This document shows, in pieces, positions 9,319-17,326 of a stretch of 64,000 bases of DNA. Positions within the stretch are counted from its first letter, which is position 1. Every line of letters begins with the position of its first letter. The notes beneath the pieces were generated by a model. The model did not search any database. It was not told the origin of the DNA and saw nothing but the letters and a program-made list of their open reading frames with translations. The position numbers and the translations under genes are program-made. Location: positions 34,916-98,915 of the forward strand of contig NZ_JACJSM010000021.1 in assembly GCF_014698145.1 (NCBI RefSeq), read 5' to 3'. The DNA comes from Oscillatoria sp. FACHB-1406 (lineage in GTDB: Bacteria; Cyanobacteriota; Cyanobacteriia; Cyanobacteriales; Spirulinaceae).

Positions 9319-10302
9319 TTAATCACTCCAACGAATATAGCCGAAAATTCCGTAGATATTAGAGAGGTTGGGATAGCGTTCTAAAACACTTTGGGCGCGA
9401 TCGGGTGGTAAAATTAGGCGAGTACCAATGGTAAACAAGAGCGTGGGCAGAATGCGCGATCGCAATAAACGAGGATCGTAATAAATCGCCGTCGCTAAAT
9501 ATCTTAACGCCAATAGAGCGCGATCGCGTCCCGCCACTTTTCCCAGCGCATCAATAATCGATTCTTTGTAACGATTTCCCAGGATATCTTTGCGTAACTT
9601 CTTCACCGATTCCGGTGCATCCGCTAACGCTTTTTCAATAATTCGCAGACATCCCTGTTCCTGTCGCTGGGCATTCGCCGACCAAGAGGTAGAATATTGA
9701 CGATACAAAATTTGAACCGATGGCACGACAGCAAAAGGATAGCGCCGTGCCAAACGCACCCACATATCCCAATCTTGCCCGCCTTTAATCGAGGTATCAA
9801 AATCTCCCACTTCAGCAAAGGCAGACTTACGAATTAAGGGATTCGAGCCACTCCCAATAAAATCTGCTAGGAGTAGTTTAGCAAATACATCTCCTTGAAA
9901 ACTGTGGTGCGGTCCGGTTCGTAAAAATTTACTCTCGATATCGATGTAATCCGTCCAACTATAGACAGCAGCCGCCTCTGGATAATCTTGCAGTGCTTTC
10001 AGTTGCAATTCCAACTTATCCGGAGTCCACAAATCGTCAGCATCCAAAAACGAAACGTACTCGCCTTCTGCGTGGGAAATCGCGCGGTTGCGACTCGCGT
10101 TCAATCCAGCATTGGGGTAAGAAAAAATGTGAATTCGCGAATCGCCAAGGCTATTGATCGCCTCTACTGTCGAGTCAGTAGAACCATCGTTGATAATCAC
10201 AATCTCGAAATCGGAAAAAGTTTGTGCTAAGACGGATTCAAGCGTCTCTCGAATTGTCTTTTCGCCATTGTAAACGGAGATTAATACAGAAATAAGCGGC
10301 AC
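9319..10302 (-). CDS. Glycosyltransferase family 2
   Basis: A 327-residue GT-A fold transferase. It begins PLISVLISVYNGEKTIRETL, has the nucleotide-binding INDGSTDST and the metal-binding DXD region YVSFLDADDLW, then GGQDWDMWVRLAR, which holds the catalytic ED-like acidic pair. I chose the GTG at 10302 because a clear AGGAG (10311-10315) sits 8 bases upstream and the conserved first strand starts there; an upstream ATG at 10383 gives an unusual N-terminus. It is the first of three paralogues with the two genes read in the opposite direction from 10645. The likely role is adding sugars to a surface polysaccharide. Confidence 0.9.
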   Translation of the reverse strand: MPLISVLISVYNGEKTIRETLESVLAQTFSDFEIVIINDGSTDSTVEAINSLGDSRIHIFSYPNAGLNASRNRAISHAEGEYVSFLDADDLWTPDKLELQLKALQDYPEAAAVYSWTDYIDIESKFLRTGPHHSFQGDVFAKLLLADFIGSGSNPLIRKSAFAEVGDFDTSIKGGQDWDMWVRLARRYPFAVVPSVQILYRQYSTSWSANAQRQEQGCLRIIEKALADAPESVKKLRKDILGNRYKESIIDALGKVAGRDRALLALRYLATAIYYDPRLLRSRILPTLLFTIGTRLILPPDRAQSVLERYPNLSNIYGIFGYIRWSD

Positions 10303-10432
10303 GATTTTTACTCCTACTCGCGTACAAACACAATCCCAGTCGGGGAGAAATTGCTCGTCCTCTTTCCTATTTTGCCCTCTCAAGCGAGGTTATGCAACTT
10401 GACCTGCTTACCGCTTTATAAGTTCTGAACTC

Positions 10433-10470
10433 ACGGCAAAGCCCGATCCTGTCGAAGGACGGGGTTTCAG
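10433..10470. repeat. Hairpin in divergent intergenic region (possible IS200/IS605 end remnant)
   Basis: The 342-base gap between the divergent glycosyltransferase genes has one visible structure: CCCGATCCT (10442-10450), a 5-base loop, then AGGACGGG (10456-10463), a stem with one bulged A. Read on the minus strand, the CCCCGTCCT...AGGATCGGG context resembles the subterminal hairpins of IS200/IS605 elements, but no transposase is left. Overlapping HIP1 sites lie at about 10530-10545. The promoters for both genes must lie here, but none was convincing. Confidence 0.35.
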
Positions 10471-10644
10471 ACTCAAATTTTCGATGAAGGAATAGATAAC
10501 TTCGGCACGCTTGTTAAATTTTGAGGCGCGCGATCGCGATCGCGCTGAACGCAGGTTACGATCGAGCTTGAGTCTAACCTAAGCCAACAAATATTGTTTC
10601 TCAACCTGTAACTCTCTTCTCTTATCGCTCGACTTAGGACAATC

Positions 10645-11577
10645 ATGACGCTAATTTCTGTTGTCATCCCAGTGTATAACGGTCAAGATACGATCGAAGC
10701 TACCCTCGCCTCGGTTTTATCGCAGTCTCACTGCAATCTCGAAGTTTTAGTCATTAATGATGGTTCAAAAGATAGAACCTTAGACAAAGTTAATGTAATT
10801 AAAGATGCGAGATTAAAAATTTATTCCTATCCTAATGCTGGGCTATCCGCCAGCCGAAACCGAGGCATCGAGCGCGCGCAAGGGGATTATATTTCCTTCA
10901 TTGATGCCGACGATCTTTGGACTCCGGATAAGTTGGAATTGCAACTGCAATCATTAAAAAATAACCCGGAAGCGGCTCTTGCTTATAGCTGGACAGATTA
11001 TATTAATTCTGAGGGTAATTTTTTATTTTCTGGCGGTCATAATAGCGAAAAGGGAGAGATATTTGAGAAACTATTGGTCAATAATGTTTTAGAAAATGGT
11101 TCTAACGCTCTTATCAAGACTCGCATCTTCGCAGAAGTGGGGGATTTTGATGAATCCCTCTCAGCAGCAGAAGATTGGGATATGTGGCTCAGAATTGCCG
11201 AAAAATATCCATTTGTTGCCGTTGACAAACCACAAATCTTATATCGAGTCTCGCCAAGCTCGATGTCTGCTAACATCTTAAATCAAGAAGCTCAATGCCG
11301 AATCATTCTCGATCGCGCTTTTTCTCGCAACCCCAACTTGTCAAATCATTTAAAAACGCAGACACTCAAGAATCTTTATAAATATTTGATGTTTAAAGCG
11401 CTGGAGGGCAACCCATCTCGGCAAAATGCTAAAGCGAGTTGGTATTGCTTCCTGAACTACCTGCGTTATTATCCTAGTTTGCTGAAACAACCCTCAGTAA
11501 TGGGCGGAATATTAGCTCGAATTGTAGGAATGTTGTTGTTAAGTCCGCCGCAATTTAGAAAGATATTTAATCGCTAA
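10645..11577 (+). CDS. Glycosyltransferase family 2 (paralogue)
   Basis: A 310-residue GT-A transferase starting TLISVVIPVYNGQDTIEATL. It shares long stretches with its neighbours: INDGSKDRTLDKV, PNAGLSASRNRGIERA, FIDADDLWTPDKLELQLQ, AYSWTDYI, and the acidic AAEDWDMWLRIAEKYPF. The C-terminal 70 residues have a hydrophobic region (GGILARIVGMLLLS) that may associate with the membrane. It opens a two-gene unit with the next glycosyltransferase, 48 bases away. Sugar donor and acceptor are unknown. Confidence 0.9.
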   Translation: MTLISVVIPVYNGQDTIEATLASVLSQSHCNLEVLVINDGSKDRTLDKVNVIKDARLKIYSYPNAGLSASRNRGIERAQGDYISFIDADDLWTPDKLELQLQSLKNNPEAALAYSWTDYINSEGNFLFSGGHNSEKGEIFEKLLVNNVLENGSNALIKTRIFAEVGDFDESLSAAEDWDMWLRIAEKYPFVAVDKPQILYRVSPSSMSANILNQEAQCRIILDRAFSRNPNLSNHLKTQTLKNLYKYLMFKALEGNPSRQNAKASWYCFLNYLRYYPSLLKQPSVMGGILARIVGMLLLSPPQFRKIFNR

Positions 11578-11625
11578 AACAACAAAATTAATATAGAGCG
11601 CTGTAATTCAGTTTAAATTTAAATC

Positions 11626-12570
11626 ATGCCATCAGTTTCAGTCATTATTCCTGCCTACAATGCCCGCTCGACGATAAAGAAAACTTTAGAGTCAGTATTC
11701 GCTCAGACTCACTCAGATTTTGAAATTATTGTCATCAACGATGGCTCAACCGATGATACCTTAAAAATTTGCCAGGAAATTCCCGATCGCCGCCTAAAAA
11801 TATTTTCCTACGAAAATGCCGGTCAAGCCGTCAGCCGCAATCGCGGAATCGAACGCGCTAGCGGCGACTATATCGCCTTTCTCGACGCTGACGATCTGTG
11901 GACAAAAAATAAACTCGAAACTCAACTCCAAACCTTACAAAATAATCCTGAAGCTGCCGTCGTTTATAGCTGGACGGATTATATTGATGAAAATGACAAC
12001 TTTTTACAATCAGGAAGACATATTAACGTCGAAGGCAATGTTTATGACAAACTTTTAATTAATAATTTCATAGAAAATGGCTCTAATGTTTTAATCCGAC
12101 AACAGGCATTACAAGAAGTCGGAGGATTTGAACCCTCTTTACCGCCCGCAGAAGATTGGGATTTGTGGTTGCGTTTAGCTCGACAGTATCATTTTGCCGT
12201 CGTGCCAGAACCTCAAATTTTGTATCGAGTTTCTGCGACTTCTTCTTCGGCTAATTTAACTCGACAAGAAATGCAGACTTTACGAGTTATCGATCGCGCC
12301 TTTGCTGCCGCCCCACCTTCTTACCAATCCCTCAAAAAACGCAGCCTCGCCAACCTCTATAAATATTTAGCCTGGAAAGCCTTAGATGCAGCCGCGATCT
12401 CCAAAGCTTCTTGGGAGCCACTGCGCTTAACCTTAAACTATATCAAATACGAACCCGAACTCCCTAAAGAAGCAAAGTTTGCCGCGATTATGCTCGTTAA
12501 AAGCGCGATCGCGGGTTTCATCTCGCCCGAGCAGCTTAAACGATTATTAGCTAAGCGAAATAAAACTTAA
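11626..12570 (+). CDS. Glycosyltransferase family 2 (paralogue)
   Basis: A 314-residue GT-A transferase with the same architecture as the preceding gene: PSVSVIIPAYNARSTIKKTL, INDGSTDDTLK, FLDADDLWTKNKLETQLQTL, VYSWTDYI, PAEDWDLWLRLARQYHF. Conservation extends into the linker and the RVSATSSSANL segment, which points to tandem duplication rather than separate acquisition. All key acidic residues are kept in each copy, so all three are probably active, perhaps with different acceptors in one repeat-unit assembly. Confidence 0.9.
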   Translation: MPSVSVIIPAYNARSTIKKTLESVFAQTHSDFEIIVINDGSTDDTLKICQEIPDRRLKIFSYENAGQAVSRNRGIERASGDYIAFLDADDLWTKNKLETQLQTLQNNPEAAVVYSWTDYIDENDNFLQSGRHINVEGNVYDKLLINNFIENGSNVLIRQQALQEVGGFEPSLPPAEDWDLWLRLARQYHFAVVPEPQILYRVSATSSSANLTRQEMQTLRVIDRAFAAAPPSYQSLKKRSLANLYKYLAWKALDAAAISKASWEPLRLTLNYIKYEPELPKEAKFAAIMLVKSAIAGFISPEQLKRLLAKRNKT

Positions 12571-12682
12571 ATAGCTGCTAGGAAAAGCTCAATTTCTGAC
12601 CGACAATAAAGGGTAAAATTAAGCCATTGAGCGGCTAACCCCATCAACGTTGACTCGGAATCTAGAAATAGATTAAGCAGCT

Positions 12683-13549
12683 ATGACGAACAATTCCTTA
12701 AACATCCGACCGATGCAGCCAAAAGACTTACAGCTTGCGCTCGATTGGGCAGCAGCAGAAGGTTGGAATCCTGGACTGCACGATGCCATCGCCTTCTATG
12801 CAAGCGATCGCGCCGGGTTCCTCGTCGGAGAAGTTAATGGCGAAGCGATCGCTTGTATCTCTGCGGTTTGTTACGATCGCACTTTCGCTTTTATCGGACT
12901 GTATATCGTAAAACCAGAATGGCGAGGGCGGGGATACGGAAAACAAATTTGGCAAGCTGCTTGGCAGCAGTTAGCCCAAAGATTGGATGTAGGGCAACGC
13001 AGCATCGGTTTAGACAGCGTGGTAGAAAGGGAAAGCACCTACGCGAAAAGTGGTTTTAACTCAGCTTATCGGCATATTCGTTTTATGGGCGAAACTGCCA
13101 ATTATCGAACCATTCCAACCGAGGTTATTCCCCTCGCAGATGTCCCTTTTGAAGAAGTCCTGCGTTACGATTCCGAACTGTTTCCGGCTAGCCGTCCTCA
13201 GTTTCTCCAACCTTGGATCGCCATCGAAGGTGGGGCGGCTTATGGCGTGTTAGAGAATGGAATATTGAAAGGTTACGGCGTACTTCGTCCCTGCACTCGC
13301 GGCTACAAAATCGGCCCTTTGTTTGCCGATAATCGCGAAATTGCTGAATGTATTTTTCGAGCCTTAAACGCTTGCGCTAGTCCGCAACCCATATTCCTGG
13401 ACATCCCCGATATTAATCCCGCTATGACTTTTCTAACTCGGAAATATGAGTTGCAGCCCGTCTTTACTTGTATCCGTATGTACTGCGGTAGAACGCCTAC
13501 GGTTGATGTCGATCGCATCTTTGGCGTTACCACCTTGGAACTCGGTTAG
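12683..13549 (+). CDS. Two-domain GNAT acetyltransferase (YitI-like)
   Basis: A 288-residue protein. The first half is a full GNAT domain (IRPMQPKDLQLALDWAAAEGW at the start, acetyl-CoA loop RGRGYGKQIWQAAWQQL near residue 90). The second half (ANYRTIPTEVIPLADVPFEEV onward) resembles the C-terminal Acetyltransf_18 domain of YitI-like proteins, which lacks an obvious CoA loop. Such proteins acetylate small molecules; the target is unknown. It is separated from the glycosyltransferases by 112 bases and is followed by a long regulatory gap. Confidence 0.85.
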   Translation: MTNNSLNIRPMQPKDLQLALDWAAAEGWNPGLHDAIAFYASDRAGFLVGEVNGEAIACISAVCYDRTFAFIGLYIVKPEWRGRGYGKQIWQAAWQQLAQRLDVGQRSIGLDSVVERESTYAKSGFNSAYRHIRFMGETANYRTIPTEVIPLADVPFEEVLRYDSELFPASRPQFLQPWIAIEGGAAYGVLENGILKGYGVLRPCTRGYKIGPLFADNREIAECIFRALNACASPQPIFLDIPDINPAMTFLTRKYELQPVFTCIRMYCGRTPTVDVDRIFGVTTLELG

Positions 13550-13581
13550 TGAAGTCGCTCGAGTTTATCTTTATAAACTGA

Positions 13582-13680
13582 CTATAGAGCCGAAATTACT
13601 TGCACGACTTCATCATCTTTAATTTTTATTCTAAAGGCAGCATTTTTAACAAATTTTCTCAAGTTATCAATGCCAATTTA
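13582..13680 (-). pseudogene. Possible C-terminal gene fragment
   Basis: The minus strand reads a protein-like run of about 31 codons ending at TAG (13582-13584) and containing NLRKFVKNAAFRIK and DDEVVQVISAL. A stop codon lies immediately upstream and no start or ribosome site is evident. It may be the tail of a lost gene; the parent family is not recognised. The rest of 13550-13770 shows no feature. Confidence 0.25.
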
Positions 13681-13779
13681 GACTCACTTTTTAAAGCGCA
13701 ATTATTCTCGTACCCATAAGCCTTTATCTTGCATAAGTTACGAAAACTTAAAAATCCCCCAGAAATTTGCGATGGCTGA

Positions 13780-13808
13780 TTGAAAAAATCTTTAACCTAT
13801 GCTATAGT
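13780..13808 (+). promoter_or_regulatory. Sigma70-type promoter of the riboswitch-ABC transporter unit
   Basis: TTGAAA (13780-13785) and TATAGT (13803-13808) are separated by exactly 17 bases, each one mismatch from consensus. The predicted start near 13815 lies just upstream of the first riboswitch stem, which supports both calls. Confidence 0.75.
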
Positions 13809-13830
13809 AACTTGCTAAATCATATCGAGT

Positions 13831-13960
13831 CAGCCTAATCGAAGCTTCCCCGAATTGGGAAGTAAGAGCGGAGGAACCATTTTTGGGGCGTATTTCAGAC
13901 TTCTTCGGGAGTCGAAAGGGACATCTCTCAGTCCTAGCCCGTCAGCTAACTCCGCAGGCA
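13831..13960 (+). ncRNA. Cyclic di-AMP riboswitch (ydaO/yuaA class) upstream of ABC transporter
   Basis: The conserved blocks of the ydaO/yuaA aptamer appear in order: GAGCGGAGGAACCA (from about 13866), a GGGGCGTATTTC block in the position of GGGGTGAATC, AGGGACATCT, and the diagnostic CCCGTCAGCTAAC (13938-13950) followed by TCCGCAGGC. The outer stem can form between GCCT (13833-13836) and AGGC (13956-13959). This class binds cyclic di-AMP and usually turns off genes for osmolyte or ion uptake or wall remodelling. The remaining leader to the ATG at 14069 holds a 6-bp hairpin, TCGGTT/AACCGA (14026-14042), that could belong to the expression platform; a classic terminator with a U-tract is not obvious. 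Confidence 0.85.
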
Positions 13961-14068
13961 TTGAGTGAAGACTGAAGAGGCAAAATCTTAAATTGACCCT
14001 CATCAGGATTCCGGGTTTCTATTACTCGGTTTTTTGAACCGATTCGTAACAAAGAGGGCATTTAAATA

Positions 14069-14905
14069 ATGATGAACTTATCCGCGATCGCGATTGCGGG
14101 GCAAGCTGCATGGAAACGGCTTAAGCCCGTCGTGCTGAAAGATACCGTTTTGCTTCCCGCACTAGGATTTATTGGTTTGATTGCATTGTGGTGGGCGATC
14201 GCGCTTTTCCGAAGCGACATGATGCCCACGCCCGCCGAAGCACTCCTCAAAAATCTCGACTATATCTTAAACCCCTTCTATCAACGCGGACCGGGAGATT
14301 TAGGAATCGGCTGGCTATTACTGGCGAGTTTGCGACGCGTAAGTTTAGGATTTTTGCTCGGTGCTGTTGTTGCCCTTCCCGTCGGATTTTTAATCGGAAT
14401 GTCTCGCACCGCCCTATTAATCATCAATCCGATTATTCAACTTCTCAAACCCGTTTCCCCCCTCGCTTGGTTGCCGATCGCGCTGGCTATCTTTAACCTC
14501 GCCGAACCCTCCGCAATTTTTGTCATTTTCATCACCTCCCTGTGGTCTACCATCATTAACACCGCCTTGGGCGTTTCCAGAGTGCCAAAAGACTATCTAG
14601 AAGTGTCTCAAATGCTCGAAATGTCCAACTGGAGACGAATTACAAAAATCATTTTGCCCGCCAGTTTGCCCTATATTTTTACGGGTTTGCGCATCAGCTT
14701 AGGCATCGCTTGGTTAGTGATTGTAGCCGTCGAAATGCTCACCGGAGGACTCGGAATCGGCTTTTTTGTTTGGGATGAATGGAATCGCTTAAACGTTAGT
14801 TCCGTTTTCCTCGCCGTCTTCGTCATCGGCTTAACCGGCTTAATTCTCGACTATCTCCTTGCCCTCCTACAAGGCTGGGTTACTCATCGCCCCGTTCGTT
14901 CCTAA
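14069..14905 (+). CDS. NitT/TauT-type ABC transporter permease
   Basis: A 278-residue inner-membrane permease with six or seven hydrophobic segments. The cytoplasmic coupling loop, EVSQMLEMSNWRRITKIILP, near residues 178-197, contacts the ATPase. It resembles NrtB/CmpB/SsuC permeases (nitrate, bicarbonate, sulfonate). Two ATG codons occur in tandem at 14069 and 14072, with GAGGG upstream. It is the first gene after the riboswitch, and the binding-protein and ATPase genes follow on the same strand. The substrate cannot be assigned from the permease. Confidence 0.88.
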   Translation: MMNLSAIAIAGQAAWKRLKPVVLKDTVLLPALGFIGLIALWWAIALFRSDMMPTPAEALLKNLDYILNPFYQRGPGDLGIGWLLLASLRRVSLGFLLGAVVALPVGFLIGMSRTALLIINPIIQLLKPVSPLAWLPIALAIFNLAEPSAIFVIFITSLWSTIINTALGVSRVPKDYLEVSQMLEMSNWRRITKIILPASLPYIFTGLRISLGIAWLVIVAVEMLTGGLGIGFFVWDEWNRLNVSSVFLAVFVIGLTGLILDYLLALLQGWVTHRPVRS

Positions 14906-14926
14906 ACCCAGAGGTTAGCGTCAAAA

Positions 14927-16354
14927 ATGAATCAGAAAAATTGGACTCGACGCGAGGCATTACTCGGGTTGGGATCGATCGCGGGTGCAATGGCTTTCTC
15001 TTCGTGCGCCCCGAGTACCAACCGCGCCCCGCAAAAGTTAAGCGAAGAAGCCCTAGCGATCGAACCCGCGATCGACCCAAAAACCCTCGAAAAACCCGAT
15101 CTTAAAATTGGCTACGTTCCCGTTAATGACTGCGCTCCCTTTGCTGTAGCTTGGAGCAAAGGCTTCTTTCGCAAGTATGGATTAAACGTCACCCTCAGTC
15201 GCGAAGCCAGTTGGGCCAACTCCCGCGACGGCTTGATTTTCGGACGACTCGATGCCTCGCCCGTCGTCTCCGGGGCCGTAACCAACGCCCGTACCGGCGC
15301 AGAAGGAGCGCGCCACGCCCCGTTATGCGCCGCCATGACCATTCATCGCCACGGCAATGCAATGACGATGAATCGCGAGATGTGGGATGCAGGCTTGCGT
15401 CCCTTGCAGGAATACAACGGCGACTTAGAACGATTCGGTGGAGAATTGCGCGCCTTCTTTGAAAAAAGACCCCTAGACCAACGCATTTGGGCGGTCGTTC
15501 TCAGTTCCTCCATTTACGAATATTTCGTCCGCTACCTCGCAGCTTCAATGGGAATCAACCCGACCAAAGAGTTTCGGATTGTCATCATTCCCCCGCCCCA
15601 AATGGTGAACAATATGCGAATTGGGTCAATGCAGGCTTATATGGTGGCCGAACCGTGGAACACTCGAGCCATTAGCGGCAATGAAGGAGTCGGCTTTACC
15701 TTCGCTCAAGGCCGACAAATTTGGGAAGGACATCCCGATCGCGTTTTAGCCGTTCGCGAATCTTTCATTGACAACAACCCGAAAACTTATCGTTCCTTAG
15801 TTAAAGCCATCATCGAAGCTTGCCAATATTGCAGCAAGCCCGAAAATCGCGAAGAAGTCGCAAAATTGATTACCGATCGCGCTTTTACCGGAGCAAAACC
15901 AAAAAAACCGGGCGCGCCCATTGATAAATTTACCCGACCGGGGATCGTCGGCGACTATAACTACGGCGGTTTTGACGGTCGGGAACGCCTCATTAAAACC
16001 CCCGAAACGACGTTATTCTTCGACTTGCCGCCTCACTTAGCCACCGTTCCCGGCGACCATTCCACCTTTCTGTGGCAGTCGCAAAGCTTGTGGTTGATGA
16101 CGCAATCGGTTCGGTGGGGACAACTCCCGGAATTTCCTAAAAATGCCGAAGAAATCGCCCGCAAAGCCTGGAGAACCGACTTGTATCGGGAGATTGCCAC
16201 AGAAATGGGAATTCAATGTCCCCAAGAAGATTACAAGCTCGAACCGGCCGAACGATTTATCGATCGCAAAGCCTTCGATCCCAGCAATCCCGTCGGCTAC
16301 CTCAACAGTTTTGAAATTCGAGCCAATGCGCCTCGTTCTTTTTTCCTCTCTTAA
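14927..16354 (+). CDS. NrtA/CmpA-like substrate-binding lipoprotein of ABC transporter
   Basis: A 475-residue protein with a Tat-like motif (TRREALLGLG) and a lipobox (AFSSC, Cys near 27), so it is an exported, lipid-anchored solute receptor. The body begins LKIGYVPVNDCAPFAVAWSKG, the first lobe of NitT/TauT receptors, and its length and the Trp-rich C-terminal third resemble cyanobacterial NrtA/CmpA rather than short SsuA proteins. Family ligands include nitrate, nitrite and bicarbonate, but ligand residues were not checked. It lies 21 bases after the permease. The gene order permease-receptor-ATPase, with no fused NrtC-type ATPase, differs from the classical nrtABCD and cmpABCD operons. Confidence 0.85.
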   Translation: MNQKNWTRREALLGLGSIAGAMAFSSCAPSTNRAPQKLSEEALAIEPAIDPKTLEKPDLKIGYVPVNDCAPFAVAWSKGFFRKYGLNVTLSREASWANSRDGLIFGRLDASPVVSGAVTNARTGAEGARHAPLCAAMTIHRHGNAMTMNREMWDAGLRPLQEYNGDLERFGGELRAFFEKRPLDQRIWAVVLSSSIYEYFVRYLAASMGINPTKEFRIVIIPPPQMVNNMRIGSMQAYMVAEPWNTRAISGNEGVGFTFAQGRQIWEGHPDRVLAVRESFIDNNPKTYRSLVKAIIEACQYCSKPENREEVAKLITDRAFTGAKPKKPGAPIDKFTRPGIVGDYNYGGFDGRERLIKTPETTLFFDLPPHLATVPGDHSTFLWQSQSLWLMTQSVRWGQLPEFPKNAEEIARKAWRTDLYREIATEMGIQCPQEDYKLEPAERFIDRKAFDPSNPVGYLNSFEIRANAPRSFFLS

Positions 16355-16418
16355 ATGTTGTCAATCGATCGTTCAAACCCTATCCGTAAAACCGCACGTC
16401 GAACTAATCCAGAGTTTT

Positions 16419-17198
16419 ATGAATTCCAACTTTCTCGTCGTTCAAGACTTAATCAAATCATACCCCCAGCCCGATGGCAGTCAATCTGTTATTCTCAATG
16501 GCATTAATTTAACCATAGGAGAAAAAGAATATATTTCCGTCATCGGTCACTCCGGCTGCGGAAAATCTACCCTGCTGAGGATTATTGCCGGTCTAGAAAA
16601 ACCAACATCGGGATTAGTAACGCTCGACGGTAAAGAAATTCGCAAGCCCGGTTCCGAGCGCATGATGGTGTTTCAAAATTATGCGCTCCTCCCTTGGCTG
16701 ACCGTGAGAGAGAATATTCGCTTAGCCGTCGATGAAGTTCTTACCCAAGCTAGTCGAAGTGAAAAAGTTAGTTCGGTTAACGAGCATTTAGAAATGGTGA
16801 ACTTAACCAATGCTGCCGATAAGTATCCCGACGAAATATCGGGGGGGATGAAGCAGCGGGTTGGGATTGCGCGCGCACTCATTACTCGTCCTAAAATGTT
16901 ACTGATGGACGAACCCTTCGGCGCTCTCGATGCTTTAACGAAAGGTAAATTACAAGTTCAAGTTCTTGAAATTTGGGAAAATAACCGACAAGCCGTTATG
17001 ATGATTACTCACGATGTCGATGAAGCCATTCTTATGTCCGATCGCGTAGTTCTTATGACGAGCGGACCGAAAGCCGCGATCGGTCAAATTCTAGAAGTCT
17101 CTTTTCCTCGTCCGCGCGATCGTCACGAACTGCGGGACTCTCGGGAATATTACGAACTTCGCAATCAAGCTTTAGATTTTCTAGAGCAACATCAATAG
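16419..17198 (+). CDS. NitT/TauT-type ABC transporter ATPase
   Basis: A 259-residue ATP-binding subunit: Walker A GHSGCGKST, Q-loop VFQNYALLPWLTV, signature SGGMKQRVGIARAL, Walker B MLLMDEPFGALDA, and the H-loop in MMITHDVDEA. It resembles NrtD/SsuB. I chose the ATG at 16419 because the domain starts there; an open frame continues upstream through the end of the receptor gene but looks non-coding. It completes a permease-receptor-ATPase importer, and the three genes probably form one transcript under the c-di-AMP riboswitch. Confidence 0.92.
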   Translation: MNSNFLVVQDLIKSYPQPDGSQSVILNGINLTIGEKEYISVIGHSGCGKSTLLRIIAGLEKPTSGLVTLDGKEIRKPGSERMMVFQNYALLPWLTVRENIRLAVDEVLTQASRSEKVSSVNEHLEMVNLTNAADKYPDEISGGMKQRVGIARALITRPKMLLMDEPFGALDALTKGKLQVQVLEIWENNRQAVMMITHDVDEAILMSDRVVLMTSGPKAAIGQILEVSFPRPRDRHELRDSREYYELRNQALDFLEQHQ

Positions 17199-17326
17199 CA
17201 TAATATCGAGAGTGAAAGTCGCTTCAAAAAATTTAAAAATTGACACGGCACTTTCGGAAATCAAGGAAGATTGGTATAGTTCCATTGAGTTCTATCTAGA
17301 ACCGCTCTTGCGATTTGGAGAAATTG

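Noticed and set aside
13831..13960. Guanidine-I (ykkC) riboswitch as an alternative for the leader RNA
   Set aside because: Cyanobacterial NitT/TauT transporters can carry guanidine riboswitches, but the conserved ykkC blocks I know are absent while the CCCGTCAGCTAAC block of the c-di-AMP class is present.
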